A stretch of 9,847 nt of DNA from JAAZZIT01 sp964480525 (GTDB lineage Bacteria; Bacillota; Clostridia; Oscillospirales; Ruminococcaceae), in the NCBI GenBank assembly GCA_964480525.1, contig CAYZOV010000045.1, positions 1 to 9,847 of the forward strand, read 5' to 3'. Below the pieces are notes generated by a model. It saw only the letters and a program-made list of their open reading frames with translations. It was not told where the DNA came from and ran no database searches. Position numbers and translations under genes: made by a program. This document shows, piece after piece, positions 1-5,813 of this stretch. Numbering within the stretch: position 1 is the first letter of the stretch; each line of letters opens with the position of its first letter.

Positions 1-141
1 TAGGACTGCCCTACGACCCCCTAACGGGTATATTTTTTTTCGATTTGCTCCCCCAAGTTGGCTAATTATAATTTTTGCATAGGCGGGGTTTGAATTTTTA
101 ATGTTGACAGGGTACTGCAACTTTTTCTCATAATTCCACAT
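1..141 (-). CDS. cotJC: CotJC spore coat protein / manganese catalase family, N-terminal fragment
   Basis: Partial gene running off the left edge; 47 codons are visible with no stop. The opening MWNYEKKLQYPVNIK, followed by NPAYAKIIISQLGG, is the N-terminus typical of CotJC, a di-manganese catalase-like protein of the spore coat. The metal-binding four-helix bundle would lie beyond the window. The start codon overlaps the cotJB stop (TGATG), so translation is probably coupled, and AAAGGAG lies about nine bases upstream inside cotJB. After about residue 33 the translation (NRKKIYPLGGRRAVL) no longer resembles the GELxAxLRYL stretch that family members carry there. This may be base errors at a contig end or a real lesion. 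Identification of the first 30 residues is firm; the integrity of the gene cannot be judged. Confidence 0.82.
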   Translation of the reverse strand, partial: MWNYEKKLQYPVNIKNSNPAYAKIIISQLGGANRKKIYPLGGRRAVL

Positions 142-398
142 CAGCTGTCGCTCCTTTCCCACGGCCACGGGGTGGTGTTCCACGCCCATTTTCCGTCCAT
201 AACAGCACCGCTTTCGCCAATAGGCGCAAAACGTTTTTCATAATCTGCCACGGCTTCGTTGTATGCTTCCAAATTTCGTTGATAATAATTAACAGCTTCC
301 TGACAATCGGGGTGACTGTCCAGAAAAAGCCGTGCTTCGTCAATGGCAAACGAATACATCTGGATTTTGTCCATAGCCTTTCTTTTTTCGCTAGTCAA
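141..398 (-). CDS. cotJB: CotJB spore coat protein
   Basis: Small soluble spore-coat protein, second gene of the cotJABC operon. It is recognised from the pattern FAIDEARLFLDSHPDCQEA, an amphipathic helical middle (YYQRNLEAYNEAVADYEKRFAP) and the C-terminal WxWNTTPWPWE motif typical of CotJB. I placed the start at the TTG at 398-396, eight bases after an AAAGGGG Shine-Dalgarno and overlapping the end of cotJA, giving 85 residues. The open frame extends to an ATG at 434, which would force a long overlap with cotJA. The ATG at 374 is another candidate, but AGAAAGG lies only two bases before it. The stop overlaps the cotJC start. CotJ proteins are made in the mother cell during sporulation in characterised Bacillus; the same timing here is inferred. 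Confidence 0.85.
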   Translation of the reverse strand: MTSEKRKAMDKIQMYSFAIDEARLFLDSHPDCQEAVNYYQRNLEAYNEAVADYEKRFAPIGESGAVMDGKWAWNTTPWPWERSDS

Positions 399-642
399 AC
401 AAAACACCCCTTTCGCCTGTAAATGGTTTGTCAAGCTGTTGAAAAATCGTTCCTCGCTCTAAACCCGTCTGTTCGTCGTAAATTTCACGCCATTCCTGCA
501 TTGGGACATAACACATTCCGATAGGCGTTTGCGTCGGGAATCTGCCGACAGGCTGTGAACAGTTTTCGCTGTTTTCACTTTTTTCTCTTTTTTTGTCGTT
601 TTTAATAATTTTCTCAATAATTTCACTATCTAAAATTTCCAT
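391..642 (-). CDS. cotJA: CotJA spore coat-associated protein
   Basis: First gene of the cotJABC spore-coat operon. The family core is clear: PVGRFPTQTPIGMCYVPMQEWREIYDEQ followed by GLERGTIFQQLDKPFTG. The N-terminal part is a low-complexity charged segment rich in Lys, Glu and Ser that differs between homologues. The start is set at the ATG at 642-640 because the Shine-Dalgarno AAAGGA (657-652) lies nine bases upstream. The in-frame ATG at 651 abuts that AAAGGA with no spacing, so it is an unlikely start. The result is 83 residues, close to the usual 70-90. CotJA is thought to help CotJC assemble into the inner coat. Its presence argues that the host forms spores, or descends from an ancestor that did. 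Confidence 0.87.
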   Translation of the reverse strand: MEILDSEIIEKIIKNDKKREKSENSENCSQPVGRFPTQTPIGMCYVPMQEWREIYDEQTGLERGTIFQQLDKPFTGERGVLFD

Positions 643-691
643 AATCTTCATTCCTTTCGTGCTGATAATCGCAATTTCACTTGCGTATTTT

Positions 692-719
692 ATTTTATGA
701 CATTTTTCGAGAAAATGTT
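692..719 (-). promoter_or_regulatory. Possible sigma-E-like promoter of the cotJ operon, with internal palindrome
   Basis: On the minus strand CATAAAAT (699-692) fits the mother-cell sigma-E -10 pattern CATAnnnT, and AACATT (719-714) sits 14 bases upstream. No good sigma-A pair was found on this strand before cotJA. A perfect 7-5-7 inverted repeat, ACATTTT / AAAATGT (700-706 and 712-718), spans the interval between the two boxes. AT-rich sequence makes chance matches likely, so this is tentative. Confidence 0.3.
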
Positions 720-765
720 AAACATGAAATAATTGTAAACTTTTTTTGCAAAACAGTTTTTTAAA

Positions 766-794
766 TTGACATATTTTACAAGGCGTGGTAAAAT
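766..794 (+). promoter_or_regulatory. Strong sigma-A promoter for the tandem membrane-protein pair
   Basis: TTGACA at 766-771, a 17-base spacer, and TAAAAT at 789-794 preceded by TGG, an extended -10. Transcription should start near 801. AAGGAGGG at 813-820 is the ribosome binding site for the ATG at 825. Confidence 0.8.
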
Positions 795-824
795 TAAATT
801 ATCAAAGTATTTAAGGAGGGTCTT

Positions 825-1274
825 ATGTCTAAAGGAAAAAAGATTGCACTTGGTGTTGGCGTTATTATAGTAGTCATTGCTGTGATTGTTGCAATTGTTT
901 TGATTAACAAAGAACGAGATATTATAGTTGGTCCTGACGCACATTTGTGGTATGTAACAGGAAAAATTACGGAAATCACCTCCGACGATACAGTTGTAAT
1001 TGAAGTTACAAAGGAAAAAACAGGGGAATTAAAGCTAGGCGACAAGGTTACTGTTAAGTATGATAGCTTAAAGGCTGAACTTATTGAAAACGAAAACGCT
1101 GACCCAACGAACATTACCGAGGAATTTGAAATTCAGGTGGGCGACGAGGTACACCTTTCGTATATGAACGGCACGCTTAAACGAAACGGCGACGACCTAA
1201 GCGTTAAAAATGCCACCATAGAATTTTACCTTTCGGATTTGGAAAACAGAACTTTCTATGAACGTGCTTACTAA
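825..1274 (+). CDS. Small membrane-anchored extracytoplasmic protein, tandem copy 1
   Basis: I do not recognise a named family. The protein has 149 residues: a Lys-rich N-terminus (MSKGKKIAL), one hydrophobic segment at about 9-27, a short charged linker, then an ectodomain of about 115 residues that begins GPDAHLWYVTGK. There is no lipobox Cys and no clear signal-peptidase site, so it is probably an N-in, single-pass anchored surface protein. The ectodomain alternates predicted strands with repeated GDxV patterns (LGDKVTVKYD, VGDEVHLSY), suggesting a small beta-barrel or OB-like fold; this is inference. Codons 40-142 are almost identical in DNA to the next gene, while the anchor and the last seven residues (TFYERAY) differ. 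The gene sits behind a strong extended -10 promoter and is probably co-transcribed with copy 2, 37 bases downstream. Confidence 0.75.
   Translation: MSKGKKIALGVGVIIVVIAVIVAIVLINKERDIIVGPDAHLWYVTGKITEITSDDTVVIEVTKEKTGELKLGDKVTVKYDSLKAELIENENADPTNITEEFEIQVGDEVHLSYMNGTLKRNGDDLSVKNATIEFYLSDLENRTFYERAY
941..1250 (+). repeat. Direct repeat unit A (310 nt), paired with 1428-1737
   Basis: This 310-base stretch recurs at an offset of 487 with two substitutions by my reading: 969 A versus 1456 G (Thr49 to Ala) and 1220 A versus 1707 T (silent). The sequence on both sides diverges at once, so the match has sharp edges inside the two reading frames. Confidence 0.95.
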
Positions 1275-1311
1275 AGTATTTCAAGGTAACAAAAAATAAT
1301 GAGGTGATTTT

Positions 1312-1749
1312 ATGACTAAAACAAAAAAGATTGCGTTATTTTCGGGCTTAGGTGTGGTTTTGGTTGCTGTTATTATAGTGTTGGTTGTTATGCTGACGAG
1401 AGATAATTATTTAGACGGACCTGACCAACATTTGTGGTATGTAACAGGAAAAATTGCGGAAATCACCTCCGACGATACAGTTGTAATTGAAGTTACAAAG
1501 GAAAAAACAGGGGAATTAAAGCTAGGCGACAAGGTTACTGTTAAGTATGATAGCTTAAAGGCTGAACTTATTGAAAACGAAAACGCTGACCCAACGAACA
1601 TTACCGAGGAATTTGAAATTCAGGTGGGCGACGAGGTACACCTTTCGTATATGAACGGCACGCTTAAACGAAACGGCGACGACCTAAGCGTTAAAAATGC
1701 CACCATTGAATTTTACCTTTCGGATTTGGAAAACAGAGTTTTCGCCTGA
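1312..1749 (+). CDS. Small membrane-anchored extracytoplasmic protein, tandem copy 2
   Basis: Paralogue of the preceding gene, 145 residues, same layout: MTKTKKIAL, a hydrophobic anchor at about 10-28, the linker TRDNYLD, then GPDQHLWYVTGK and the shared ectodomain. The anchor region has the same length as copy 1 (38 codons before the shared part) but clearly different DNA and protein. The ectodomain differs by one residue, Ala49 for Thr. The C-terminus is shorter (VFA). GAGGTGAT at 1301-1308 serves as ribosome binding site. The 37-base gap after copy 1 shows no terminator, and a terminator follows at 1783-1820, so the two genes look like one transcript. The function is unknown; two anchors carrying the same ectodomain might form a hetero-oligomer or be differently localised, but nothing in the sequence proves it. 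Confidence 0.75.
   Translation: MTKTKKIALFSGLGVVLVAVIIVLVVMLTRDNYLDGPDQHLWYVTGKIAEITSDDTVVIEVTKEKTGELKLGDKVTVKYDSLKAELIENENADPTNITEEFEIQVGDEVHLSYMNGTLKRNGDDLSVKNATIEFYLSDLENRVFA
1428..1737 (+). repeat. Direct repeat unit B (310 nt), paired with 941-1250
   Basis: Second copy of the homogenised ectodomain-coding segment. A shorter resemblance lies upstream of both genes: AAAGTATTTAAGG at 804-816 and AAAGTATTTCAAGG at 1273-1286. This suggests the original tandem duplication also took in the 5' flank of the first gene. Confidence 0.95.
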
Positions 1750-1782
1750 TTTTTTGTTATTTATATAGTATTAACTTAAACT

Positions 1783-1820
1783 AAGCTTGTCGCTTTTGAA
1801 TAATTGCGACAGGCTTTTTT
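1783..1820 (+). terminator. Rho-independent terminator after the tandem pair
   Basis: Stem AAGCTTGTCGC (1783-1793) pairs with GCGACAGGCTT (1806-1816) with one G-U pair and a 12-base loop, followed by a T run to 1820. It closes the transcript of the two membrane proteins. Confidence 0.88.
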
Positions 1821-1912
1821 GATAAAATGTTAAATTTAGGGCGGTGTGAAATCCTTTACATAAAATTCATAATTTAAATCGTTTGAAAATGTAAAAATTT
1901 TAAGCTACCCCC

Positions 1913-1941
1913 TTGTAAAGATTTAAAATGTATGTTAAAAT
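1913..1941 (+). promoter_or_regulatory. Sigma-A promoter of the GH94 phosphorylase gene
   Basis: TTGTAA at 1913-1918, a 17-base spacer, then TAAAAT at 1936-1941 preceded by TGT, a full extended -10. Transcription should begin near 1947, leaving a leader of about 105 bases. Between the previous terminator and this promoter (1821-1912) I see only AT-rich sequence with no gene and no clear operator. Confidence 0.72.
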
Positions 1942-1945
1942 AAAA

Positions 1946-2043
1946 CAGACGCTAAAGTGGTATGACGTTGCCAGCTTTAAAAAATTTGCGTAAGTCTGTT
2001 GGTACCTTCGGGGAAGAGCAGTCAAATAATTTTTATAAAGGAG
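1946..2043 (+). promoter_or_regulatory. Structured 5' leader of the GH94 gene, possible cis-regulatory RNA
   Basis: CAGAC (1946-1950) pairs with GTCTG (1994-1998), continued inward by GC/GC and AAA/TTT (1951-1956 with 1985-1989). This closes over an inner hairpin AAAGTGG (1954-1960) with CCAGCTTT (1971-1978), which overlaps the AAA step by three bases. A second hairpin, CTTC/GAAG (2006-2009 with 2013-2016), follows. The first paired base lies at the predicted transcription start. CTTTA plus AAAAA (1975-1984) could instead pair with TTTTT-A-TAAAG (2030-2040), covering the start of the AAAGGAG ribosome binding site, so two exclusive folds are possible. It matches no riboswitch class that I can name. 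The pairings are read from the sequence; regulation is inference. Confidence 0.4.
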
Positions 2044-2051
2044 CATGAAAA

Positions 2052-4460
2052 ATGCAGTACGGTTATTTTGATTTAAAAAACAAAGAGTACGTCATTACAA
2101 GACCTGATACTCCGGCACCCTGGGCAAACTATCTCGGTTCACCTGAATACGGAGCTATCATCTCAAACAACGCAGGAGGTTACAGCTTTGTAAAGAGTGG
2201 TGCAAACGGCAGACACGTCCGTTATCGCTTTAACACCAATATCGCTGTTCCTGGACGTTATATCTACATCAGAGATAACGACACAGCTGATTACTGGTCA
2301 GCTTCTTGGCAGCCTGTTGGCAAACCGCTTGACAAGTATAAGTCCGAGTGCCACCACGGTACAGCTTATACAACAATGAAGGCAGATTATTCAGACATTC
2401 ATTCAGAGGTTACATACTACGTTCCGCTTAACAAGACATACGAGGTTTGGAGAACAAAGGTTACAAACAATTCTGATAATTACAGAAACCTCTCGCTCTA
2501 TGGCTTTGTTGAATTTACAAACGAAAATAACTACGAGCAGGACCAGGTAAACCTTCAGTACACATTGTTCATTACAAGAACATCGTTTGAAGGAAACAAG
2601 ATTGTTCAGCACATCAACGAAAACAGCGGTAAAGACGCAAACGGCTCTAACTGGAGAGAAAGATTTTTCGGCGTGGTTGGCGCTCCTGTTTCTTCGTATA
2701 ACGGAAATCTCGACAGCTTTATCGGTTCGTACAGAAACTACGGCAACCCAATCGCTGTTGAAAGAGGTTTCTGCGACAACAAGCTCAATTATAACTCAAA
2801 CGCTTGCGGTGCTTTGCAGTCAGAGGTAATGGTTGCACCTGGTGAAACTGTTGAAGTTATCTATGTTCTCGGACAGAAAAATCCATCACAGGCTAACGAA
2901 ATTCTCGAAAGCTATAAGACAAAGGGTAAAGTTGACGCTGAAATTAAGGAACTTGTTGACTACTGGCACGGACAGCTCAACAACTTCCAGATTGAAACAC
3001 CATCTGAAGAATTTAACAATATGGTAAACGTATGGAATGCTTACCAGTGCTTTATTACATTTATCTGGTCAAGAGCAGCTTCATTTATTTACTGCGGTCT
3101 TAGAAACGGCTACGGTTACAGAGATACAGTACAGGATATTCAGGGTATTATCCACATCAACCCGGAGCTTGCTGCTGAAAAGATTAGATTTATGATTTCC
3201 GCACAGGTTGATAACGGTGGTGGATTGCCACTCGTTAAGTTTGACCACAACGCAGGTCACGAAACTTGTCCTGACGAAAACGACGAAAACTCAATTTACG
3301 CTAAGGAAACAGGTCACCCATCATACCGTGCTGACGACGCTTTGTGGTTGTTCCCAACAATCGTTAAGTACATCGGTGAAAGCGGTAACAAGGCATTCCT
3401 TGATGAGGTTATCGTTTATGCAAATGGTGGAGAGGACACAGTTTACGACCACTTGAAGAACGCTATCAGATTTTCTATGGAACGTCTTGGCGCTCACAAA
3501 ATGCCTGCAGGACTTCACGCTGACTGGAACGACTGCTTGAGAATGGGTAAAAAGGGCGAATCTACATTCGTTGCATTCCAGCTTTACTACGCTATGTCGG
3601 TTATCAAGGGCTATGCTCAGGACAGAAACGACACAGATTATGTTGCATACATTGAAAAGGTTCAGGCAGAGCTTGGCGAAAGCCTTGAAGCTTGCTGGGA
3701 CGAGGATAGATTTATCCGTGGTATCCGTGAGGACGGCGTAGTTGTAGGTGCTAAGAACGACCCAGAGGCTAATATGTGGCTCAACCCACAGTCTTGGGCA
3801 GTTATTTCGGGCTTTGCTTCTGCTGAACAGGCTGAAAAGTCTATGGAATCTGTTCACGAAATCCTTAACACACCATACGGTGTTAAGCTCCTCGAACCAC
3901 CATACGTTGACAACTACTTTGACGGTGCTTTAATGCACATCTTTAACCCGGATACAAAGGAAAACGGTGGTATCTTCTCGCAGACACAGGGTTGGGCAAT
4001 TCTTGCTGAATCACTTCTCGGTCACGGCGACAGAGCATTCGAGTACTTTATGGAAAGCTCACCTGCTTCTATGAACGACAAGGCTGAAATCAGAATCCTT
4101 GAACCATACGTTCACGGACAGTTTACAGAATCAACACGTTCACCATACGCAGGACGTTCACACGTTCATTGGCTTACAGGTACAGGCTCAACTGTTATGG
4201 TAGGTTGTGTTGAGGGTATTTGCGGTATGCGTCCAAACGCAGACGGACTTGTTATCGACCCTGCAATTCCACACGACTGGGACGGCTTCAAGATTGAAAA
4301 GAACTTCAGAGGAAAGCACCTTTCAATCGATATCCAGAACCCTGACCACGTTCAGAGTGGCGTTAAGTCAATGACAGTAAACGGCGAAAAGGTTGACGGA
4401 AACTTCGTTTGCCAGTGCAAGATGACCGACGAGACCGAAATCGTTGTTGTTCTTGGCTAA
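2052..4460 (+). CDS. GH94 glycoside phosphorylase, cellobiose/N,N'-diacetylchitobiose phosphorylase type
   Basis: Cytoplasmic inverting phosphorylase that splits a beta-linked disaccharide with inorganic phosphate to give a sugar 1-phosphate and a free sugar, saving ATP. At 802 residues it has the normal family length. It begins with MQYGYFDLKNKEYVITRPDTPAPWANYLG, typical of cellobiose and chitobiose phosphorylases. An N-terminal beta-sandwich (about 1-280) leads to an (alpha/alpha)6 barrel. Visible landmarks are GYRDTVQD (R357, D358, D362), ADWNDC with the predicted general acid Asp491, EPYVHGQF, and HWLTGTGS (T709, G710) of the phosphate site. Gln644 (FSQTQGW) stands where characterised members usually have a phosphate-contacting His. 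The GGIFSQTQGW and SPASMNDKAEIR segments lean towards the chitobiose-phosphorylase side, so the substrate is left open. No signal peptide. AAAGGAG (2037-2043) precedes the ATG. Monocistronic, with its own promoter and terminator; the codon choice (AAC, GAC, GGT) suggests high expression. Confidence 0.9.
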   Translation: MQYGYFDLKNKEYVITRPDTPAPWANYLGSPEYGAIISNNAGGYSFVKSGANGRHVRYRFNTNIAVPGRYIYIRDNDTADYWSASWQPVGKPLDKYKSECHHGTAYTTMKADYSDIHSEVTYYVPLNKTYEVWRTKVTNNSDNYRNLSLYGFVEFTNENNYEQDQVNLQYTLFITRTSFEGNKIVQHINENSGKDANGSNWRERFFGVVGAPVSSYNGNLDSFIGSYRNYGNPIAVERGFCDNKLNYNSNACGALQSEVMVAPGETVEVIYVLGQKNPSQANEILESYKTKGKVDAEIKELVDYWHGQLNNFQIETPSEEFNNMVNVWNAYQCFITFIWSRAASFIYCGLRNGYGYRDTVQDIQGIIHINPELAAEKIRFMISAQVDNGGGLPLVKFDHNAGHETCPDENDENSIYAKETGHPSYRADDALWLFPTIVKYIGESGNKAFLDEVIVYANGGEDTVYDHLKNAIRFSMERLGAHKMPAGLHADWNDCLRMGKKGESTFVAFQLYYAMSVIKGYAQDRNDTDYVAYIEKVQAELGESLEACWDEDRFIRGIREDGVVVGAKNDPEANMWLNPQSWAVISGFASAEQAEKSMESVHEILNTPYGVKLLEPPYVDNYFDGALMHIFNPDTKENGGIFSQTQGWAILAESLLGHGDRAFEYFMESSPASMNDKAEIRILEPYVHGQFTESTRSPYAGRSHVHWLTGTGSTVMVGCVEGICGMRPNADGLVIDPAIPHDWDGFKIEKNFRGKHLSIDIQNPDHVQSGVKSMTVNGEKVDGNFVCQCKMTDETEIVVVLG

Positions 4461-4487
4461 TAGATAATTTTTAGAAAAATACAGTAC

Positions 4488-4522
4488 AAAACCGCTCGGA
4501 CAAAAAAGTTCGGGCGGTTTTT
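4488..4522 (+). terminator. Rho-independent terminator of the GH94 gene
   Basis: A 14-base-pair stem, AAAACCGCTCGGAC (4488-4501) with GTTCGGGCGGTTTT (4508-4521), including two G-U pairs, with a six-A loop and a terminal T run. Flanking A and T runs could let it work weakly in the other direction. Confidence 0.92.
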
Positions 4523-4552
4523 GCTTAAACTGTAGAATTTTTTACTTTTTTA

Positions 4553-4654
4553 TGATATACTTTAATCAGCAAAAAAGCGAGATAATTAGAATTTAATAAC
4601 CTGACAAAACTTCGCAAACTTGGAAATGCAATTGAATTAAATTTTCGGTATAAT
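4553..4654 (+). promoter_or_regulatory. Promoter region of the AraC-type regulator
   Basis: Two -10 candidates are seen. TATAAT at 4649-4654 would start transcription near 4661, leaving an 18-base leader, but no good -35 lies at normal spacing, as at activator-dependent promoters. TATACT at 4556-4561 has an upstream TGA (extended -10) and a poor -35. The stretch between holds no gene. CAGGAGGG at 4664-4671 is the ribosome binding site. Confidence 0.4.
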
Positions 4655-4678
4655 AGGTTTCAACAGGAGGGATAAAGT

Positions 4679-5572
4679 ATGGAGTGGATAGCGGCAATGC
4701 AACAGGCAATTACTTATATGGAAGAACATCTTATGGAGGAAATTAACTATGAAGATGTAGCAAAATATATACACACTTCTAACTATGAGTTTCACAGAGC
4801 GTTTAGTTTTCTTACGGGTATGACTGCTAATACATATATTCGCAACCGTAGGTTGTCTTTAGCAGGCAGAGAAATTGTAGAAACTGACGCCAAAATAACA
4901 GACGTTGCGTTGAAGTACGGCTATGAAACTTCGGAGAGTTTTACAAAGGCATTTACAAGGTTTCATGGAACTGCGCCTAAATTTGCCAGAGAAGAATCGG
5001 CAAAACTCTTGCTTTTTAATCCGCTTGTTATTAAAATAACTGTCGAAGGTGGTAAAAGTATGGACTACAGAATTGTACAAACAAAAGAGCAAAAATTTAT
5101 TGCATTGGTAAGAAGTTTTCGTAATGAAATCATCAATGATGAGGAAAATCACGATGTTCCCGACTTTTGGGACGAATGTAACGAAAAGAATCTGTTAGGA
5201 AAGATTTATAATTTGCGACCGTCAGGAAAACGTGATTTGTATGGATTGTGTACCCCGACAAAAGAGGGCAAAGACACTTTTGAATATGGAATCGGAGTGT
5301 TGATTGATGAACAAACGGCGGATTTTGATATGGTTGAAATGGAAAAAGCAGGTTTCTGTATCTGGGACGTGAAACCGGGAACATATGTGGTATTTGACTG
5401 TATTGGCGAAAACGGGGATTGTATCGGTGAAACTTGGGGAAAATTCTATAAAGAATTTTTGCCACAAATGGGATATGAAGCCGAATCGGAAACAGACTAT
5501 GAGGTTTACTACGAAAAAGGAAGAAAAGGTTTGATGTGCGAACTTTGGATTCCTATAAGAAAAATCGGATAA
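4679..5572 (+). CDS. AraC-family regulator with C-terminal GyrI-like effector domain
   Basis: A 297-residue one-component transcription regulator. Residues about 5-107 form the double helix-turn-helix of AraC/XylS proteins: EEINYEDVAKYIHTSNYEFHRAFSFLTG (first HTH), a linker helix with IRNRRLSLAGREI, then ITDVALKYGYETSESFTKAFTRFHGTAP, the family signature. From Met128 (MDYRIVQTKEQKFIALVRSF) to the end lies a GyrI/BmrR-like small-molecule domain with the paired strands and the late GTYVVFDCIG segment usual in that fold. The order, DNA-binding domain first and GyrI-like domain second, is that of Rob-like regulators, which bind amphipathic or toxic ligands. No target such as an efflux pump lies next to it; both neighbours are separated from it by terminators or have the opposite orientation. 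It is preceded by a strong CAGGAGGG site. Confidence 0.88.
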   Translation: MEWIAAMQQAITYMEEHLMEEINYEDVAKYIHTSNYEFHRAFSFLTGMTANTYIRNRRLSLAGREIVETDAKITDVALKYGYETSESFTKAFTRFHGTAPKFAREESAKLLLFNPLVIKITVEGGKSMDYRIVQTKEQKFIALVRSFRNEIINDEENHDVPDFWDECNEKNLLGKIYNLRPSGKRDLYGLCTPTKEGKDTFEYGIGVLIDEQTADFDMVEMEKAGFCIWDVKPGTYVVFDCIGENGDCIGETWGKFYKEFLPQMGYEAESETDYEVYYEKGRKGLMCELWIPIRKIG

Positions 5573-5653
5573 ATTTGCTATGCTGAAATACTTAATATTT
5601 TAAGCATGATAAAGCAACAAATCCCAATTTTTAAACTGAATACTGAAAAACTT

Positions 5654-5697
5654 GACCGCCCACTGGTTGCAATGTGCAAAAAGCCGGCGGTCTAATT
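5654..5697 (+). terminator. Possible weak terminator after the AraC-type gene
   Basis: GACCGCC (5654-5660) and GGCGGTC (5686-5692) form a perfect 7-bp stem. Within its 25-base loop TTGCA (5667-5671) pairs with TGCAA (5675-5679). The following TAATTTTA is a poor T tract, so termination is uncertain, but nothing stronger lies after the AraC-type gene. The rest of 5573-5780 shows no gene. Confidence 0.4.
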
Positions 5698-5773
5698 TTA
5701 AAAAGAATATCAAACAAAATGGCAAAAAAGCGTCGTGAAAATTGCTAAACCGACGTTTAACTGCTTTTGTTGC

Positions 5774-5806
5774 AAAAAATAAAGGTGATGTTAAAAACAC
5801 CACCTT
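5774..5806 (-). terminator. Rho-independent terminator of the TetR-type gene
   Basis: Read on the minus strand, AAGGTGGTGTT (5806-5796) pairs with AACATCACCTT (5792-5782) with one G-U pair and a three-base loop. TATTTTTTG follows (5780-5773). It lies eight bases past the stop codon of the TetR-type gene. Confidence 0.85.
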
Positions 5807-5813
5807 AAATATT

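Noticed and set aside
128..349. Minus-strand frame of 73 codons
   Set aside because: It overlaps cotJB in another frame, and its product has no family resemblance; cotJB and the cotJC start explain the region.
794..1114. Minus-strand open frame, repeated at 1407-1601
   Set aside because: It is a shadow of the tandem ectodomain coding sequence. The two near-identical peptides arise only because the DNA is duplicated, and no promoter or ribosome binding site precedes them.
941..1737. CRISPR or phase-variation repeat array
   Set aside because: Only two long units within coding frames, with no regular short repeats and no spacers.
1821..1912. Search for a catabolite (CcpA cre) site upstream of the GH94 gene
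   Set aside because: No adequate match to the WTGNAANCGNWNNCW pattern was found here or over the promoter.
3321..3857. Minus-strand frame of 178 codons inside the GH94 gene
   Set aside because: It is antisense to strongly conserved phosphorylase sequence; Cys/Ser/Val-rich composition typical of an antisense frame, no start signals.
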